DNA of 64,000 bases from Histomonas meleagridis (lineage: Eukaryota; Parabasalia; Tritrichomonadida; Dientamoebidae): assembly GCA_020186115.1 (NCBI GenBank), contig WSYJ01000162.1, forward strand, positions 1-64,000, read 5' to 3'. Positions 11,062 to 22,612 of this stretch are shown here, piece after piece (position 1 is the first letter of the stretch; every line of letters begins with the position of its first letter). Under the pieces are notes generated by a model, which saw nothing but the letters and a program-made list of their open reading frames with translations, had not been told where the DNA came from and did no database searches. The position numbers were made by a program, and so were the translations under genes.

Positions 11062-12176
11062 ATGTATAATATTATATATTACATATTCATTGAATATTGC
11101 ATATTAATTATTATAATAACTATAACATGCAAGTAATAATTCGAATAAATATATACTTAAGTTACACACATTTCGAAGATAAATTTATCTATAATGTCTG
11201 TATATATTCATATCAACACATTTAATTAATATTAAAAAAAAGATTCTTTTTTTCATGTTTTTCTACCATGATCAATAACTTTTATTCGCATTAATATATA
11301 TTTTTAATTTCATCATCAAACACTTCCAAGCACATTTTGTTATGCAGATAGTTCCACACGAATTGTATTTAATAATCAGCGCATCAACGTGTTTGCGTGC
11401 ACATCAATTCCATCTCTTTTTTCTGATCTTGTATTCAACCCAGAAGTAGAAGAACAAAATAATTTCAGAAGCTTATACTATCAATCACACATACGAATTC
11501 TTCAACATACTTAAGGTTTTCAAATAGTGTGTTAAACACTGGCAAATGGTTTAAAATACATTTTAGACGCCTTTGAATTCACAACTGCTAACTTGATGAT
11601 GCATTTGCTCAACATCACAGAACTTTTGCTGTTGAATGCTCTCATTCAGTACTTATGATTGACAATTTAAATACGATTCTCAACAACAAAAAGCATATAC
11701 CATTCATTTCATAGTTTAACCGAAATATTTCGTAATCAAAAATTATAGGTGTTACAACAACAAATAATTAATCACAAGTTGATAAATTTTTTATTTGTGA
11801 TGGATGTTTTGCTTTTAAAGCTCATCTCTTGTTACCTAAAAGCTTTGTGGAATTCGATATTCAGATCAAAATTGTTTCAGATACCAACACCGAATGTAAT
11901 ACATGTGCAGAAGTCATCGAATGAGATATATCAATAAAATTAAATTTAGCGAATTTAGTGTGTCTCCTTTAGAGGCTAAAAATGTATTTAAAATTTAATG
12001 GTGTGATGATAACCAAACTCAGTTTAGTAAACTGGTTCTTTACATAAATTCATTAAAATGTTTACAAAACATAAGCAAATCCCAAACATTTAATTTACAC
12101 TGATCAGATTTTATTTTATTTTGTTAATATTTCAGCTTCTACTGAAATATTTATCTAAATTTACTAGCAAAGGAGT

Positions 12177-12890
12177 TATTCACTATTTTTGGAAGGACAG
12201 AAATATGTATCATGATATTGTTCTTGATATAAACGTCTGATGTATAGCATCCATGAAAATGCCCAAAAAGCCTCACCCACTTTTGGAGGCTCATTTCCAT
12301 GATATCTAAATCTGAATGTATTCATTTTCTGGAATTCACACAGAGAATTTTGAGTAATTCAAATGGCATTGTCATTGGATCTGAAATCAAAACAGGAATA
12401 CACCCGAAATAAGTTGTATCGAAAACTCTTTTGTTTTGAAGAATAAGGTCACCTCTTGGGCAAACACAAAGTCTGAACTCATATAATATTGTGGAAGTAA
12501 TTTAACAGTATCTATGATGGATGATTTACTTCTACGAAAAAGTAATACTTTACCGCGCGTCATGTTTTGTATAAGAGAAGTTGCCTTTGACGAACGACTT
12601 TACTTGTTTTACTGGCAACACCATAAGTCTGTGCAATAAAAGCAATGTAATTTCGTTTGCGAGTCCAATTGATTTTGTCTGGATGATAATCTCGAAAATA
12701 TGAAACGAATGGAATGACAATATAGTGACCATTCCATGTTGTACCAGAATTATGAGATTGAGGATTTGGACGAACGATGAAAAAGTTGTGATGATAAACA
12801 GACTGATGACGAGCATTATTACCGTAACAAGTTTCGAAAGATGTGTCAACAACGTGATCAGAGCCATTCTTGCGATCATACCATATGAGT
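12177..12890 (-). pseudogene. Exostosin-like (GT47) glycosyltransferase pseudogene, left copy
   Basis: Mirror of 60139-60857, where the reading is described. The same frameshifts are present in this copy, so the gene was broken before the arms were duplicated. Confidence 0.5.
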
Positions 12891-12957
12891 TATATATGTA
12901 AATTATTAAAAAAAAAAAATAAACGAAAAACTGTTTAGACGAATCAATGACGTAAAA

Positions 12958-13830
12958 TCAGATTATTTGGTTTAGTATTTTCTCATATTGGCAAAACTCA
13001 ATTAATGATCCATGGTGCTTGAAGATTTTTTGTTTTGTTAATACAGAAAGGCGAAACTCTTGAGCGTTATTTTCCGTACGAAAAGTTTCAAACACCGCAA
13101 AACCACATTTTGATAAGAAGCGCAATCTCAATTTACTTTTGTTCGAGCTAACCAAATATTCGTCCATTAATATCCAACGTACAATTGAGTGGTTTTTTAT
13201 CGTCCAAATGCGAGTAATGATCAGAATTAAAAAATTATGCTCTCCAAACAAGAGGAACAAAAATATGAATCATATTCTATTTCATGATGCTATTAATCAT
13301 CTCTTTTTCACTTGTGTAACCAACCAGATTTTGTAATAACAATCAAAATTTTAACTGTTATTAGAGATATTCTAACTGATAATAATATCCAACAATTACA
13401 CCAAGTAACCAAGTCGTTACATGTTACAAATCCATTTTTCAATATTATGACAATATCAATTGATCCAATATATCAAGTATTATCTTGCATACCTCCAATC
13501 TCCATATTTCCTTCATTGTTGTGGGTTTTGTGGTGTTTTGTCTTTCAACATTCTTTATCCATTTTTATCTTGGTTGAAATATTTCAAAATTCAAATTTTT
13601 GCTGTGATGTTGGCCATTCATCAAACACTAACCCTTTGTCGAACCCAAAAGACCATTCAAATGTTCTTTTGATCATATTTATTGATATCCAAATATTTTG
13701 TAATCAACACGATGTCCATCTTCCTTTACCAATTGTATCATCACTGCACCCTTTGTTTCCTAACACACGCGAAGCCACCATCTAAGTGGATCATAGTTTT
13801 GTCGTGTGAACATTTATGGAAGCGATGTTC
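12958..13830 (-). pseudogene. Decayed coding module, right copy of the nested inverted repeat
   Basis: The minus-strand frame 13260-12958 is the longest open piece ('LRFLSKCGFAVFETFRTENN', 'EFRLSVLTKQKIFKHHG'). It aligns with broken codons in 9600-9960. The rest (13300-13830) aligns with 9035-9500. No family is recognised. Plus-strand open frames here (13312-13785 and 13682-14056) are shadows of this decayed block. Confidence 0.4.
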
Positions 13831-14045
13831 CACCGACCACTTTCCAGAAAAAAGCACAGAATTTTTAAATGAATGTTCTGGAATTTATGGTCACAAAAAA
13901 ATTGTAACGAAATACGTCAACCGCAAATTTCAAACAAAAGTTGGAATTTTAACAGGTATTATTTTTACATTATCAAAAAGTTATCGGAAGCTTTTTTACC
14001 CTTTAAGAAAATTGTATCAAACTTGGCTGCATGGCCATCATCACC

Positions 14046-14050
14046 TCATT
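14046..14050 (+). promoter_or_regulatory. Inr-like TCATT of MYB2
   Basis: TCA(+1)TT with the +1 A at 14048, 14 nt before the ATG at 14062. The same arrangement is found at MYB1. Confidence 0.5.
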
Positions 14051-14061
14051 ATCTAATAAGC

Positions 14062-14655
14062 ATGACTGCTGCGAACCACGCGCATCTCGTCAACTTCTGT
14101 CTTGAAATCATTCTTGGTGGTAACAAATATCCAGATCAAATCATAAATTACATAAGCAGCTGCTTGACATCGATCATACAGCAACAGGAAAACACAGAAG
14201 CAGCAATAAACTACATCAATTTGTTACCAATGGGCAGCTTAGCTCTCAGTCGCCTCAACGAGATCTTAAGTTGCAGAAACCAGCCACCACTTCCAGTTGA
14301 AGGCGACATCTTCAAGTGTAACTCTCAAGGTCGACAAGTTACACGTCACTGGAAGTATGCCGAAGACAATCGCTTGCTATGCGGCATTTACTTGTACGGT
14401 ACACAATGGAGCCTGATCGCCACATTTGTCGGGAACGGAAGAGATTGTTCGCAATGCCAACAAAGATGGCAAAGGGTTCTTTACCCAGGCATACGAAACA
14501 GGGTGTGGACACTGAACGATGACATAAAGCTTGCCAAGTTGCATAGTACCTATGGTAACAAATGGGCGCAAATTGCTCGGGAAATAGGCAACGCGTCGGA
14601 CACACAGTGCCGTTATCGCTACAATTCATTGTTGACGTCGCTGTTTCGCTTCTAA
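14062..14655 (+). CDS. R2R3-like MYB protein (MYB2)
   Basis: Intact 197-residue frame. The N-terminal half is helix-rich and shared with MYB1. The C-terminal half has two MYB repeats: 'HWKYAEDNRLLCGIYLYG' with 'QWSLIA' and 'CSQCQQRWQRV', then 'RVWTLNDDIKLAKLHSTYG' with 'KWAQIAREIG' and 'DTQCRYRYNSL'. This is typical of parabasalid MYB regulators such as those acting on initiator-type promoters; the target genes here are unknown. Starts further upstream (from 13873) are not supported, because the ATG at 14062 has the Inr at the same spacing as MYB1. It is convergent with zinc-finger repeat R3. A copy lies at 58375-58968. Confidence 0.8.
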   Translation: MTAANHAHLVNFCLEIILGGNKYPDQIINYISSCLTSIIQQQENTEAAINYINLLPMGSLALSRLNEILSCRNQPPLPVEGDIFKCNSQGRQVTRHWKYAEDNRLLCGIYLYGTQWSLIATFVGNGRDCSQCQQRWQRVLYPGIRNRVWTLNDDIKLAKLHSTYGNKWAQIAREIGNASDTQCRYRYNSLLTSLFRF

Positions 14656-14835
14656 AGAAGAATAAGGTAATTCATTACCTTTGGATTTAATAAACAAATC
14701 CAAACACAAAATTTTAAGAGTTTTTACTGATATTTATGCGCACAGTGCGCTGCACCTCGTAAAGGAAACTCATCAACTTCCACTCGATGCGATGTTATTT
14801 GTCCCTTTTATATTTGCCAATTGTTCAAATCTGGT

Positions 14836-15263
14836 GGCAAATTATTCGAAAATTGACGGTTACGATGATAAAGACAGCGATTTTATTTCATTCATCGGAC
14901 ATAAGTGCATTTCATCATTTTTCACCAATGCATTGGTTGTACTCACAAACACAAGTTCCCATTGCGTAATAATCTGGTAATTCTTCCTTAAAAGAAATTG
15001 CGTGATCACGCAATGGAAGAAAGTTTCTTGAATTGACAAGAACAACATACACAACAATTATCAACAATAACTTTCTCGACAAGGTGTTCAATAAACCTTT
15101 TTCTGTCTTTAAATTTTTCTAGATATGAAAACCTAAATCCATGCAAACTCAAATATTCAAGAGCAATATATTTGTTTTCAAATGTTTTGCCACAACGAAA
15201 TATTTAGTAACCAAAATATCATGACATTGAGAATCATCAAATTCACCATCATCATCTTCCTCT
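14836..15263 (-). pseudogene. Zinc-finger repeat copy R3
   Basis: Minus-strand copy of the Cys-rich repeat ('CGKTFENKYIALEYLSLHG' in one frame, the 'CCVCCSCQF' block, 'GTCVCEYNQC' in another). The frame changes at the sequence encoding 'SSIA/DHAIS'. At its 5' side it is joined directly to a CCA-transferase fragment, at a point where the full-length copy R4 has several hundred more bases, which implies an internal deletion. Confidence 0.5.
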
Positions 15264-15412
15264 TCAATTGCAATATCAATATCATCATTTTATTTACCCA
15301 AAATTTTGTTACGAACCCATCCTCCAACTATTCTTGCGACTGTTGGTATCGGAAATGAATCATACACTTGACGTATTTGGTCAATAAGAGTTTTTAGTTG
15401 TGAATGATTCTC
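15264..15412 (-). pseudogene. CCA tRNA nucleotidyltransferase fragment, left copy
   Basis: Reads 'VARIVGGWVRNKILGK', an in-frame UAA, then 'NDDIDIAI'. This is the head-domain signature of class II CCA-adding enzymes (GG-V-RD..LG....DID). The fragment is cut off by repeat R3 right after the catalytic DID motif. The UAA stands where the family usually has Glu or Asp. The same UAA is present in the copy near 21.1 kb. Confidence 0.6.
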
Positions 15413-15436
15413 CACTTTTTAACCCTTTTGTATTAA

Positions 15437-15927
15437 CATTCATCCCCAAATACTGTATTGCTTAATGCGTTAAATACTACAACAGAAGCTCAATCACCTC
15501 CAACATTAAGTTATCAATTATTATTAATGTTAACTTTATTACAAACATTAAACACAGAAAATTATGATGAAATGTTAAATAGTTTCTTACCAGAAGTTGT
15601 TGGAGCATTAAAAGAACATGAATATAAAGCACATGAACCAGTTAGTGAATGTGTTTTAATACTATTGTAAGTGATTTCATAAAATAAGGAAAATCATTAA
15701 CACTATTGTTATTACATATATCTGTTAGTATAACACCAAATCCATGTAAATTTGGAAGGGATACAATTGATGCTATTGAATGTATAATTATCTTTAACAA
15801 ATTTGCACAAAATGTTAACCTTGAAGATCTTGGGCAATCTTGTTTAATATGTTTTAATGGTGCTGATTCCAACCCTAGATCAGATGTATTTCATTGTGTA
15901 TTGCAATTTTCGAAAACATTAATTTGA
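15437..15927 (+). pseudogene. HEAT-repeat (importin/karyopherin-like) pseudogene, left copy
   Basis: Two open blocks lie in different frames. The first (to 15670) has 'SYQLLLMLTLLQTLNTENYD' and 'LPEVVGALKEHEYKAHEPV'. The second (15706-15927) has 'ITPNPCKFGRDTIDAIEC', 'NLEDLGQSCLICFNGADSN' and 'DVFHCVLQFSKTLI'. Helical spacing and wording resemble the middle of karyopherin-beta proteins, which carry cargo through nuclear pores, but this is an impression rather than a firm family match. There is no start and no C-terminus, and at least one frameshift lies near 15670. Confidence 0.4.
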
Positions 15928-15974
15928 CGTGTTGTTTATAATGTATCAATAGCAAAGAGTAATAGACATTTAGC

Positions 15975-16026
15975 TATGTCAAAAATTCTTTGTTAATGAT
16001 TTAAATCAATTGTCTGGTTATAAAGC

Positions 16027-16069
<43 letters not shown>

Positions 16070-16743
16070 TGGAAAAATATCTATAAAACAACACAAGAAA
16101 ACCAACAAGATATATTAAATCTTAAAGTTCCCCAATATTATGGTGACATAACATCTAAAATTAAAAATTTTGGAGAATATGATTTTAAAAGCATTGATAT
16201 TTTTCCTAAGACGTATTTTGGTCTTTCATATTTTTTATACGAAACAGATTATAAATGGCTTCATAGAGGTGCTGATGATAATGTTATTAATGTAAAACAT
16301 ACAGAATCATACTTTAAATCACTAGAGATGAAATATGATCCACTTACAGAACCAGTGATTTTAGGCTCTTGTGTTAAGATTCCTTCAACCAAAGAGTTTC
16401 TTCAAGGTGGTTCTGGATATCTTTATTCTAGGAAAGCGGTCGAATTAATGCTTCCGATTTATAAAAAATGTTATATTTCATTGTAAATTAGCCGAAGATG
16501 TTTGTCATAATGAATTCTTACATAGATTAAACATTAGTATTGTTGATGCAACATCATTTAACTTTTTTGGAATATTCATTTGACAATGAAGATTTGCAGA
16601 AAATATATAATAGTGATTTTACTAATTTGACTTTATGTCCTGAAGAAAAGTATCCACAAGATTTAGAGCTTTGTGGATCTTTTCGTGGTCCACTTGATAG
16701 AGTTTATTTCTTTCAACACTATGTATGGTATGGATGTAGATAA
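15975..16743 (+). pseudogene. Fringe-like (GT31) glycosyltransferase, left copy, frameshifted
   Basis: Copy of the intact frame at 56287-57054. Single-base differences (an extra A near 15982, changes near 16175, 16466 and 16560) break the frame into 16010-16486 and 16540-16743. Most breaks lie in homopolymer runs, so sequencing error is possible. The (TA)n tract at 16028-16064 is translated as alternating Tyr-Ile. Confidence 0.55.
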
Positions 16744-17121
16744 ATTAATAGAAAGGTCCAAAAGACTTTTGCCGTTAATGATAATACAGTTCATTATTAT
16801 TTCCCTGATTTAAGATTTTCTAAACTATGTCGAGTTAAAGAGAAAGAATTTAATGTAATCAAATTGTTATAATATAAAAATAAAAACAAAATTCCTTCAA
16901 ATATGAAGAATTGAGTAGAGATTAATAAATCAGGGCGTGAATCAATTTATAAATAAAGAAGCTTAATATAATATTATTATTAATTTAGATAAGATGATCA
17001 ATAAAAATATTCTTATTTTAAAATTCCAATAGCATTAATCTAATCTATAGCTATACATTAAAAAACACACATAAAAAAAAGCATCAAAAAGTAACACCTA
17101 GTTTACTACCTCTCTCTTTAT
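16744..17121. other. Spacer between two glycosyltransferase genes
   Basis: AT-rich 3' flank shared by two convergent genes; no gene is seen. 16744-16860 may include a frameshifted 3' end of the fringe-like gene. Confidence 0.4.
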
Positions 17122-17886
17122 TTATAACCATCTTCCCAAATTCTCTTTCTTTAATACAAATTTATTGTTTGCAACTCTGGAGAAAATTATTTGATTATTT
17201 AATTCGCATCTATTTATATTCGAAACGAATGAAATTCCGCCGTCACACTTATAGCATTTAGACTTTATGTACAATCCCATAAAGTAATCTGGATAATACA
17301 TAAACAATGCATTAAAAACATTTTCTTCTCTGACAACATTTTTACATTGTGAAAGGTATAAGTCGTGAACTTTAAAGAACAATTCTTTTGTTTTTTAATG
17401 GATTCTCTTCGACCACCAAAAAATCCCCCAATTACAAAATTAGCAAAATTCGGATCAAGTTCTTTTAGTGGCTCATATTCTTTGCCAGAAAGATATTGTA
17501 TCTCATTAAGTTCGATTAAAAATTGTGGATGTGTTTCAAATATTTTCTCAACGCGTTTTTGAGATGGTATTTGAAGTCCTGTGAAATTCGTCTTTTTATT
17601 TATCCCGACATCAATCCAAAATATGTATTTATAATCATACGGAAAATTACTTACATATTCAAGTAAACATATTTTGGAATTCCATATGGAGTCAAGGTTT
17701 TCACTTATAATAATTTTTTTGTGCAATTTCAACATATTGCTTTTTGTATTTTTGTATATTACAAATGTCATATGGTGATTTATACGTAAAGTTAATGTAA
17801 AGAGATCGTATACTTGTGTTTAGTTGAAGTATTTCTAATCCTAATTCATTATTATAAAGATAAAAATCAGCTTCTTCTGATATCAT
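17122..17886 (-). pseudogene. HtrL/YibB-like glycosyltransferase-type gene, left copy, frameshifted
   Basis: Minus-strand mirror of 55142-55906, where the motifs are given. It is broken at the same two places (near 17700 and 17370), so the breaks predate the arm duplication or are repeated homopolymer errors. Confidence 0.5.
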
Positions 17887-18023
17887 TTTTTAGAAGTTTG
17901 ATGAAGCATTCAATATATTATTTTGTTGGATGTCTTTGAAGTTTTGATTCAAGAAAATAATAAAAAGATGAAACATAAGCAATGTTTTTCTTTTTTCCTT
18001 TATTCTCTCCAATTTTGCTTATA

Positions 18024-18937
18024 TTAAAAAAAGCTGTTTTTATTGGTGCACAGAAATGATAAAATATTATCCCTGCTAAAATCGGTTGAAAAAAATTGAT
18101 ACATAAAACAAAACATAATTAAAAAAAGTGGTGGGTTAGAAAAATTGGTTAATTTCTGGTGAATCCCTTTAGGATGTTTCAATTCCGTCTGTAGAAATGT
18201 TGCCTTCTGCTTTATTTCTGTTAGATTAAGTAAATTATTCAAAAATTTTGTGCACAAGAAAATGGAAAGTTGAAGGAAGAGGAAATCGTTTTTTAACTGT
18301 TTATTTAGTTCCACATATGCATTTTTTTAATTTTTTTCTGATATTTCATCATTTAACTTTTTATTTTTTTTGTAATTAATTTGAAATAATTATTCAATTT
18401 CTTGATTATTCATTTTTTAATTCCAAAATATTTTTGAATTAATTCGTTTTGTTCTTCATTGAGAGTTGAGATTCTTTTTGTTTTCTGTTTTTTAACTAGT
18501 TTGCGAAGTTGCTGATTTTCTCGTTTTTGTGTTTTTGTATATTTTTATTAAATTCGTTCTTATGCTCCTTTGGCTTCTAAAATTGTTTCAACTGAAGCTT
18601 GTTTCGAAACTAAATTATGAAGTTTTTTGATTAAATATGGAAGAACAGAGTGAAGTGATTGAAGTTTTTAGATTTTTGTTTCGTTTATTTTTGAATTTTG
18701 GTAATTAATCTTGATTTTCATAAACAAAAATAATTACTGATTTTTTGTCCTTGGAGAATAAAATTAACTGTTTTGTCTTGTCTGGAAATTGAAATATTTG
18801 ATTAATTTTTTCTAAATGGTGGAAATGATTGATTCTGTTCGTATATCAATGTCAAAATTTGGTTGTGCTAAGGAAAAATAGGGTGTCTCCCTATTTTTGA
18901 TTTTTTTATTTACAGATTCTTTCCATCTTTGGTTCAT
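18024..18937 (-). pseudogene. Coiled-coil pseudogene, left copy
   Basis: Copy of 54175-55010 with numerous stops in all frames. Readable helical pieces include 'LRKLVKKTENKRISTLNEE' and 'ELNKQLKNDFLFLQLSIF'. This copy has about 85 bp more near 18040-18125 than the right arm. The right copy appears deleted between two AAAAAAAG runs. Confidence 0.4.
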
Positions 18938-19236
18938 TTTGGAAAGAAGAAATTTATATGTAATATGATCTAAAAGGAGGAGTTATAGGGCGGCACTATC
19001 TTCGGATTGTAACTTCTTCTTGCAAGAGTCAATTTTGTAATTTTGTTGTAATATGTCTGGCTGTACATATGTACTTTTTACGTGAGTTATGGATACAACA
19101 AGAAGACGTATTTTATTTAAAAATTAAAAAAAATTTAGAAGACAAAAACAAAAAACTATTTTATCATTATTATGTATAATTTTACTTTTTTATAAATAAG
19201 TTAACATAAAAATTTTTTATTATTTTATTGTTGTCC
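18938..19236. other. AT-rich intergenic spacer
   Basis: No gene seen. It separates the divergent coiled-coil relic and the C2-domain gene. Confidence 0.4.
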
Positions 19237-19945
19237 ATGGCAGCATTAATTCATGTGAAAGTATCCAAAGCACAATATTTAAATTATGATGGAGAAAATG
19301 AGACACTACCTAATACATTTGTTGCTTTATGTCTAAGAAGTCAATTCCCAACCAATTGTTTTGTTTCTTCTATTCAAGAAAAAAACGCAAAATCCTATAT
19401 GGAATGATGAATTCTTTTTTAAATGTAAAGAGCCTAAATTAGATTCATTATTTATTGATATATATCAATTCATTGATGAATATCATAAGATTAAGATTGT
19501 AGACACAATAATATTTTCAATATCAAAATTAAACAAAATAAACAAAAAAATTATTAAAAACTTTTATTTGAAGCAATCAACAATAAATAAAAGCAAGAAC
19601 GTGGTAGGATTGTTAACACTTGAATTTAAAACATTTAGAAGATCTATCAAAACAAGAACAAAAAAGATAACAAAAGTTAAAACAAAAAAAATATCAAAAC
19701 CAATTTCACCCATTGAAAAAAGAAAGAATCCAAAAAAAACTTCTAAAAGTCAGAAGGAATGTATTGAGAACGAAGAATCATGTGATAGTGAACAATATGA
19801 GCAAAAGAAAGGAATAAACCAAATGAAAAAAGAAAAGAAAGGTTCAAAAAAAGAAAATACTAGAAGATCGAACTTAAATACATATGAACCACTTTATTTT
19901 TATGAAGATGCATTTTATAATGAAGATATTCAAAAATATGAATGA
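19237..19945 (+). CDS. C2-domain protein, one apparent frameshift
   Basis: The N-terminal part (19237 to about 19368) reads 'ALIHVKVSKAQYL' and 'NTFVALCLRSQFPTN'. After a frame change at an A7 run (about 19378) it continues 'KTQNPIWNDEFFFKC' and 'LDSLFIDIYQF', the strand 3-5 hallmark of C2 domains (k.T.NP.WnE.F.F). The C-terminal half is a Lys-rich tail ending '...YEDAFYNEDIQKYE' and TGA. C2 domains bind membranes or calcium; trichomonads have many short ones with basic tails. The same A7 frame change occurs in the right arm (53875-53163), so it is either an old lesion or a homopolymer artefact in both copies. Confidence 0.6.
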
Positions 19946-20242
19946 AATCTCTTTCACAAACGATGGATCCATCCATACTTTTTTTTTTATTTCTCATTTG
20001 TGAGCTATTTTTGTTATTCGAATTGCCTATTAGTATATGAAGAAATATATAATCCGAAAATTTAAAAAAAATATTATCATAATATGAACATATCACAGCT
20101 TTAGGTACCTGTTATTGTTTTAATTATATTTCTTTGGTTATTTTTTTCTCATTTGAGCTATACATATTAATTAAGCTTTTTAATTTATTCAGATCATTAA
20201 AATGAATAAAAATTTACTACCAACCGTTTGAATAAAATTCGT

Positions 20243-21116
20243 TTTGAAAATTGACGGTTACGATGATAAAGACAGCGATTTTATTTCATTCATCGGACAT
20301 AAGCGCATTTCATCATTTTCATCAATGCATTGGTTGTACTCACAAACACAAGTTCCCATTGCGTAATAATCTGGTAATTCTTCCTTAAAAGAAATTGCGT
20401 GATCACGCAATGGAAGAAAGTTTCTTGAATTGACAAGAACAACATACACAACAATTATCAACAATAACTTTCTCGACAAGGTGTTCAATAAACCTTTTTT
20501 CTGTCTTTAAATTTTTCTAGATATGAAAACCTAAATCCATGCAAACTCAAATATTCAAGAGCAATATATTTGTTTTCAAATGTTTTGCCACAACGAAATA
20601 TTTAGTAACCAAAATATCATGACATTGAGAATCATCAAATTCACCATCATCATCTTCCTCTTCAATGATTACTTGATGCTTGTATTCAGCAACTCATTTC
20701 TTAGCGTCTTCTTCTGCTTGTTCTGCTTTTTTGGCTAACAATTTTACAACATTTAATTTTAGTTGCTGGTTTTAAATTTCAGTGTTGTTGTTAGAACGCA
20801 CATGACAATTTTTACAATGGAGTCCGCTCATTAAAATCAAGCAAGAAATATAAAATATATTTTCAAAACCATATGTATATCGCATCGGATAATGGTTTTC
20901 CAAGTGAATTTGTATCTGAATAAGTAAAATCATCAGTCTTAAAGAACAAATATCAATCAAAATTCATTATTAATAAAATGTGTTCAATTGTGATAAGTTT
21001 TTACATATCAGTATTTTTGTATTGGAAATATTTCATTTTATTTTTCATTAAAAGCACGACAATCACATCCTTCTATTGCAATATCAATATCATCATTTTA
21101 TTTACCCAAAATTTTT
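20243..21116 (-). pseudogene. Zinc-finger repeat copy R4 with CCA-transferase relic
   Basis: Longest form of the repeat. Read from 21116 downwards it starts with a CCA-enzyme relic ('ILGK', stop, 'NDDIDIAI') and continues through 'FWIDICSLR', which recalls the CCA-enzyme strand 'IDFVNLR'. It then enters the finger 'LHCKNCHVRSNNNTEI', the acidic stretch 'EEEDDDGEFDDSQC' and the Cys-rich block. All frames are broken. The mirror copy is 52000-52870. Confidence 0.45.
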
Positions 21117-21628
21117 TCTCAATAAATCAATAATATTTTAAGTATACTAATCTTTAATTTTAGAAATAATTATGTTTCTATTAATAACATATAAAACTCA
21201 ACATACGATTTTGTACCATCGCATATAGCGATCATCCTACGATCTTGATATTATGAATATATAATATATATACAATGTTGCATCTATGATTAATGAATAA
21301 CTAAGAATAATATCATGATTAGCACAAAATAAATTTATTCTTTCACTCAAAAAAGTGCCAAATTCGACTTTTTTTTTTTTTTTTTCAAACATTAGCTACA
21401 ACGATAAGTGCTGATAGTAGCTTTAATGATTGATGGTAAATATAATTTTATTTTTATTATTTAAAAAACAGACAGACACACTTCACAATTCCATTGTGAT
21501 GCTTTGCATATGGTTTCAAATCCCCTTTATGTATATTGTCGATAAAAGTAAAATATATATCATTGTAAAATTCATTATTTTTTTATAAATAAAAATATAC
21601 AAATAATATATTAATATTTTATAAAATA
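21117..21628. other. Boundary region between host repeat and element A
   Basis: No gene seen. AT-rich, with a poly-T/A run near 21370. Element A genes begin at 21629. No clear terminal inverted repeat of A was found here. Confidence 0.4.
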
Positions 21629-22226
21629 TTACTGTTTATAAATTAACCCTGTAGATTTTACAAATTTTAAACTGATATGTCGTTTATCAAGAAATTCTAT
21701 GACATCTGGATAAGTATATTTTAAATTAAATGTTTCATTATTCTTCTTAACATATATTTTACTAACATAATCATAAGGATTGCTTTTACAACAATAACTA
21801 TCAGTATCTGCTTTTAATAATTTTATTTCATCAGTATCACATAATAACTGTATTAATTTGATTAGTTCATTTTCTTCAGCAATAACATACTTATTTACTA
21901 TTAATGGGTTATTTTCAATAATATCTATTATTAAAATTAATGCTTGAATAAGATTATTTTTATTATGAATAATTTGTTGAATATTATTGTTTAATTCATT
22001 TGCTGTTTCTATGCTTCTTTCTACAGTAAGTTCATTATTATTGTTATTATATGGATATTTAACATCAACTTTAAGGTTATTACATAACCCGGCATCATGT
22101 GATGCTTCAAAAGGATTTACAACAACATTAACATTTTGGTTTTGCTGTGGTGAATTAATATTTGTATTTACTTTTGCGAGGAATCATTTTTGAACAACTT
22201 AATACATGAGAATGTGGAACTGACAT
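21629..22226 (-). CDS. Element A gene vX (unknown, conserved in element B), left copy
   Basis: Left copy of 50870-51466. One extra A near 22186 (GTTCAAAAATG) shifts the frame after codon 13 relative to the right copy, which instead has an in-frame TGA here. The rest matches element B gene vX (28915-29481), including 'NNPLIVNKYVIAEE' and 'DYVSKIYVKK'. It is divergent from vY, with an A/T palindrome between them. Confidence 0.55.
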
Positions 22227-22253
22227 ATTTTTATTATATATAAAAAAGTATAT
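22227..22253. promoter_or_regulatory. Candidate bidirectional A/T-palindrome promoter
   Basis: The short gap between divergent vX and vY holds a near-palindromic T-run/ATATATAA/A-run block. Similar blocks (pattern TTTTTTATWTATAATAAAA) precede the small gene at 46368 and its element B paralog at 41135. Function is inferred from position only. Confidence 0.3.
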
Positions 22254-22586
22254 ATGACTGATATATTTAATATTATTAAAAAAATGAAATTAAATAAAAT
22301 ATTTATTATTAAACAAATATCATATATTGAATTAATCAATTTTTATATTAATGATTTAGTAATATATAAATATGTTGTAATAGTTGCAAATAGTAATAAT
22401 ATTAAAAAATGTAAAAAATTAGGTATTAATAATATATATAATATATATGATAATGATAACTATAATAAATTTATTAATATAAAAATTAAACCACCATTAC
22501 ATAATGTTAAAAAAGGTAGATATATATTAATGTATAATCATAACATTAATGATATTACTGTATGCTCTGGTGAAGAAAAATATTAA
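22254..22586 (+). CDS. Element A gene vY (unknown, conserved in element B), left copy
   Basis: Intact 110-residue frame. 'FYINDLVIYKYVVIV' and 'HNVKKGRYILMYNHNINDIT' plus the end 'CSGEEKY' align with element B vY ('FYINDCVI', 'KGRIILVVNACNCEIT', 'AEGED'). Conservation at low identity in both elements argues for a selected viral function. There is no known motif, no membrane segment and no Cys cluster. It is rich in Asn, Ile and Lys. It is divergent from vX and convergent with the capsid-like gene. Confidence 0.6.
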   Translation: MTDIFNIIKKMKLNKIFIIKQISYIELINFYINDLVIYKYVVIVANSNNIKKCKKLGINNIYNIYDNDNYNKFINIKIKPPLHNVKKGRYILMYNHNINDITVCSGEEKY

Positions 22587-22612
22587 AAAAACATATAAAA
22601 TTAAAAATATTT

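Larger units (their letters stand above)
9961..12176. other. AT-rich spacer of the nested inverted repeat
   Basis: No supported protein gene; the open frame at 11749-11937 (+) lacks motifs. It contains the tRNA-like sequence at 10453-10541 and a (TA)n microsatellite near 11039-11061. The mirror stretch is 60858-63075. Confidence 0.45.

Noticed and set aside
13312-14056. Plus-strand open frames of up to 157 codons before MYB2
   Set aside because: They are shadows of a decayed minus-strand module, and their products are low-complexity hydrophobic stretches.
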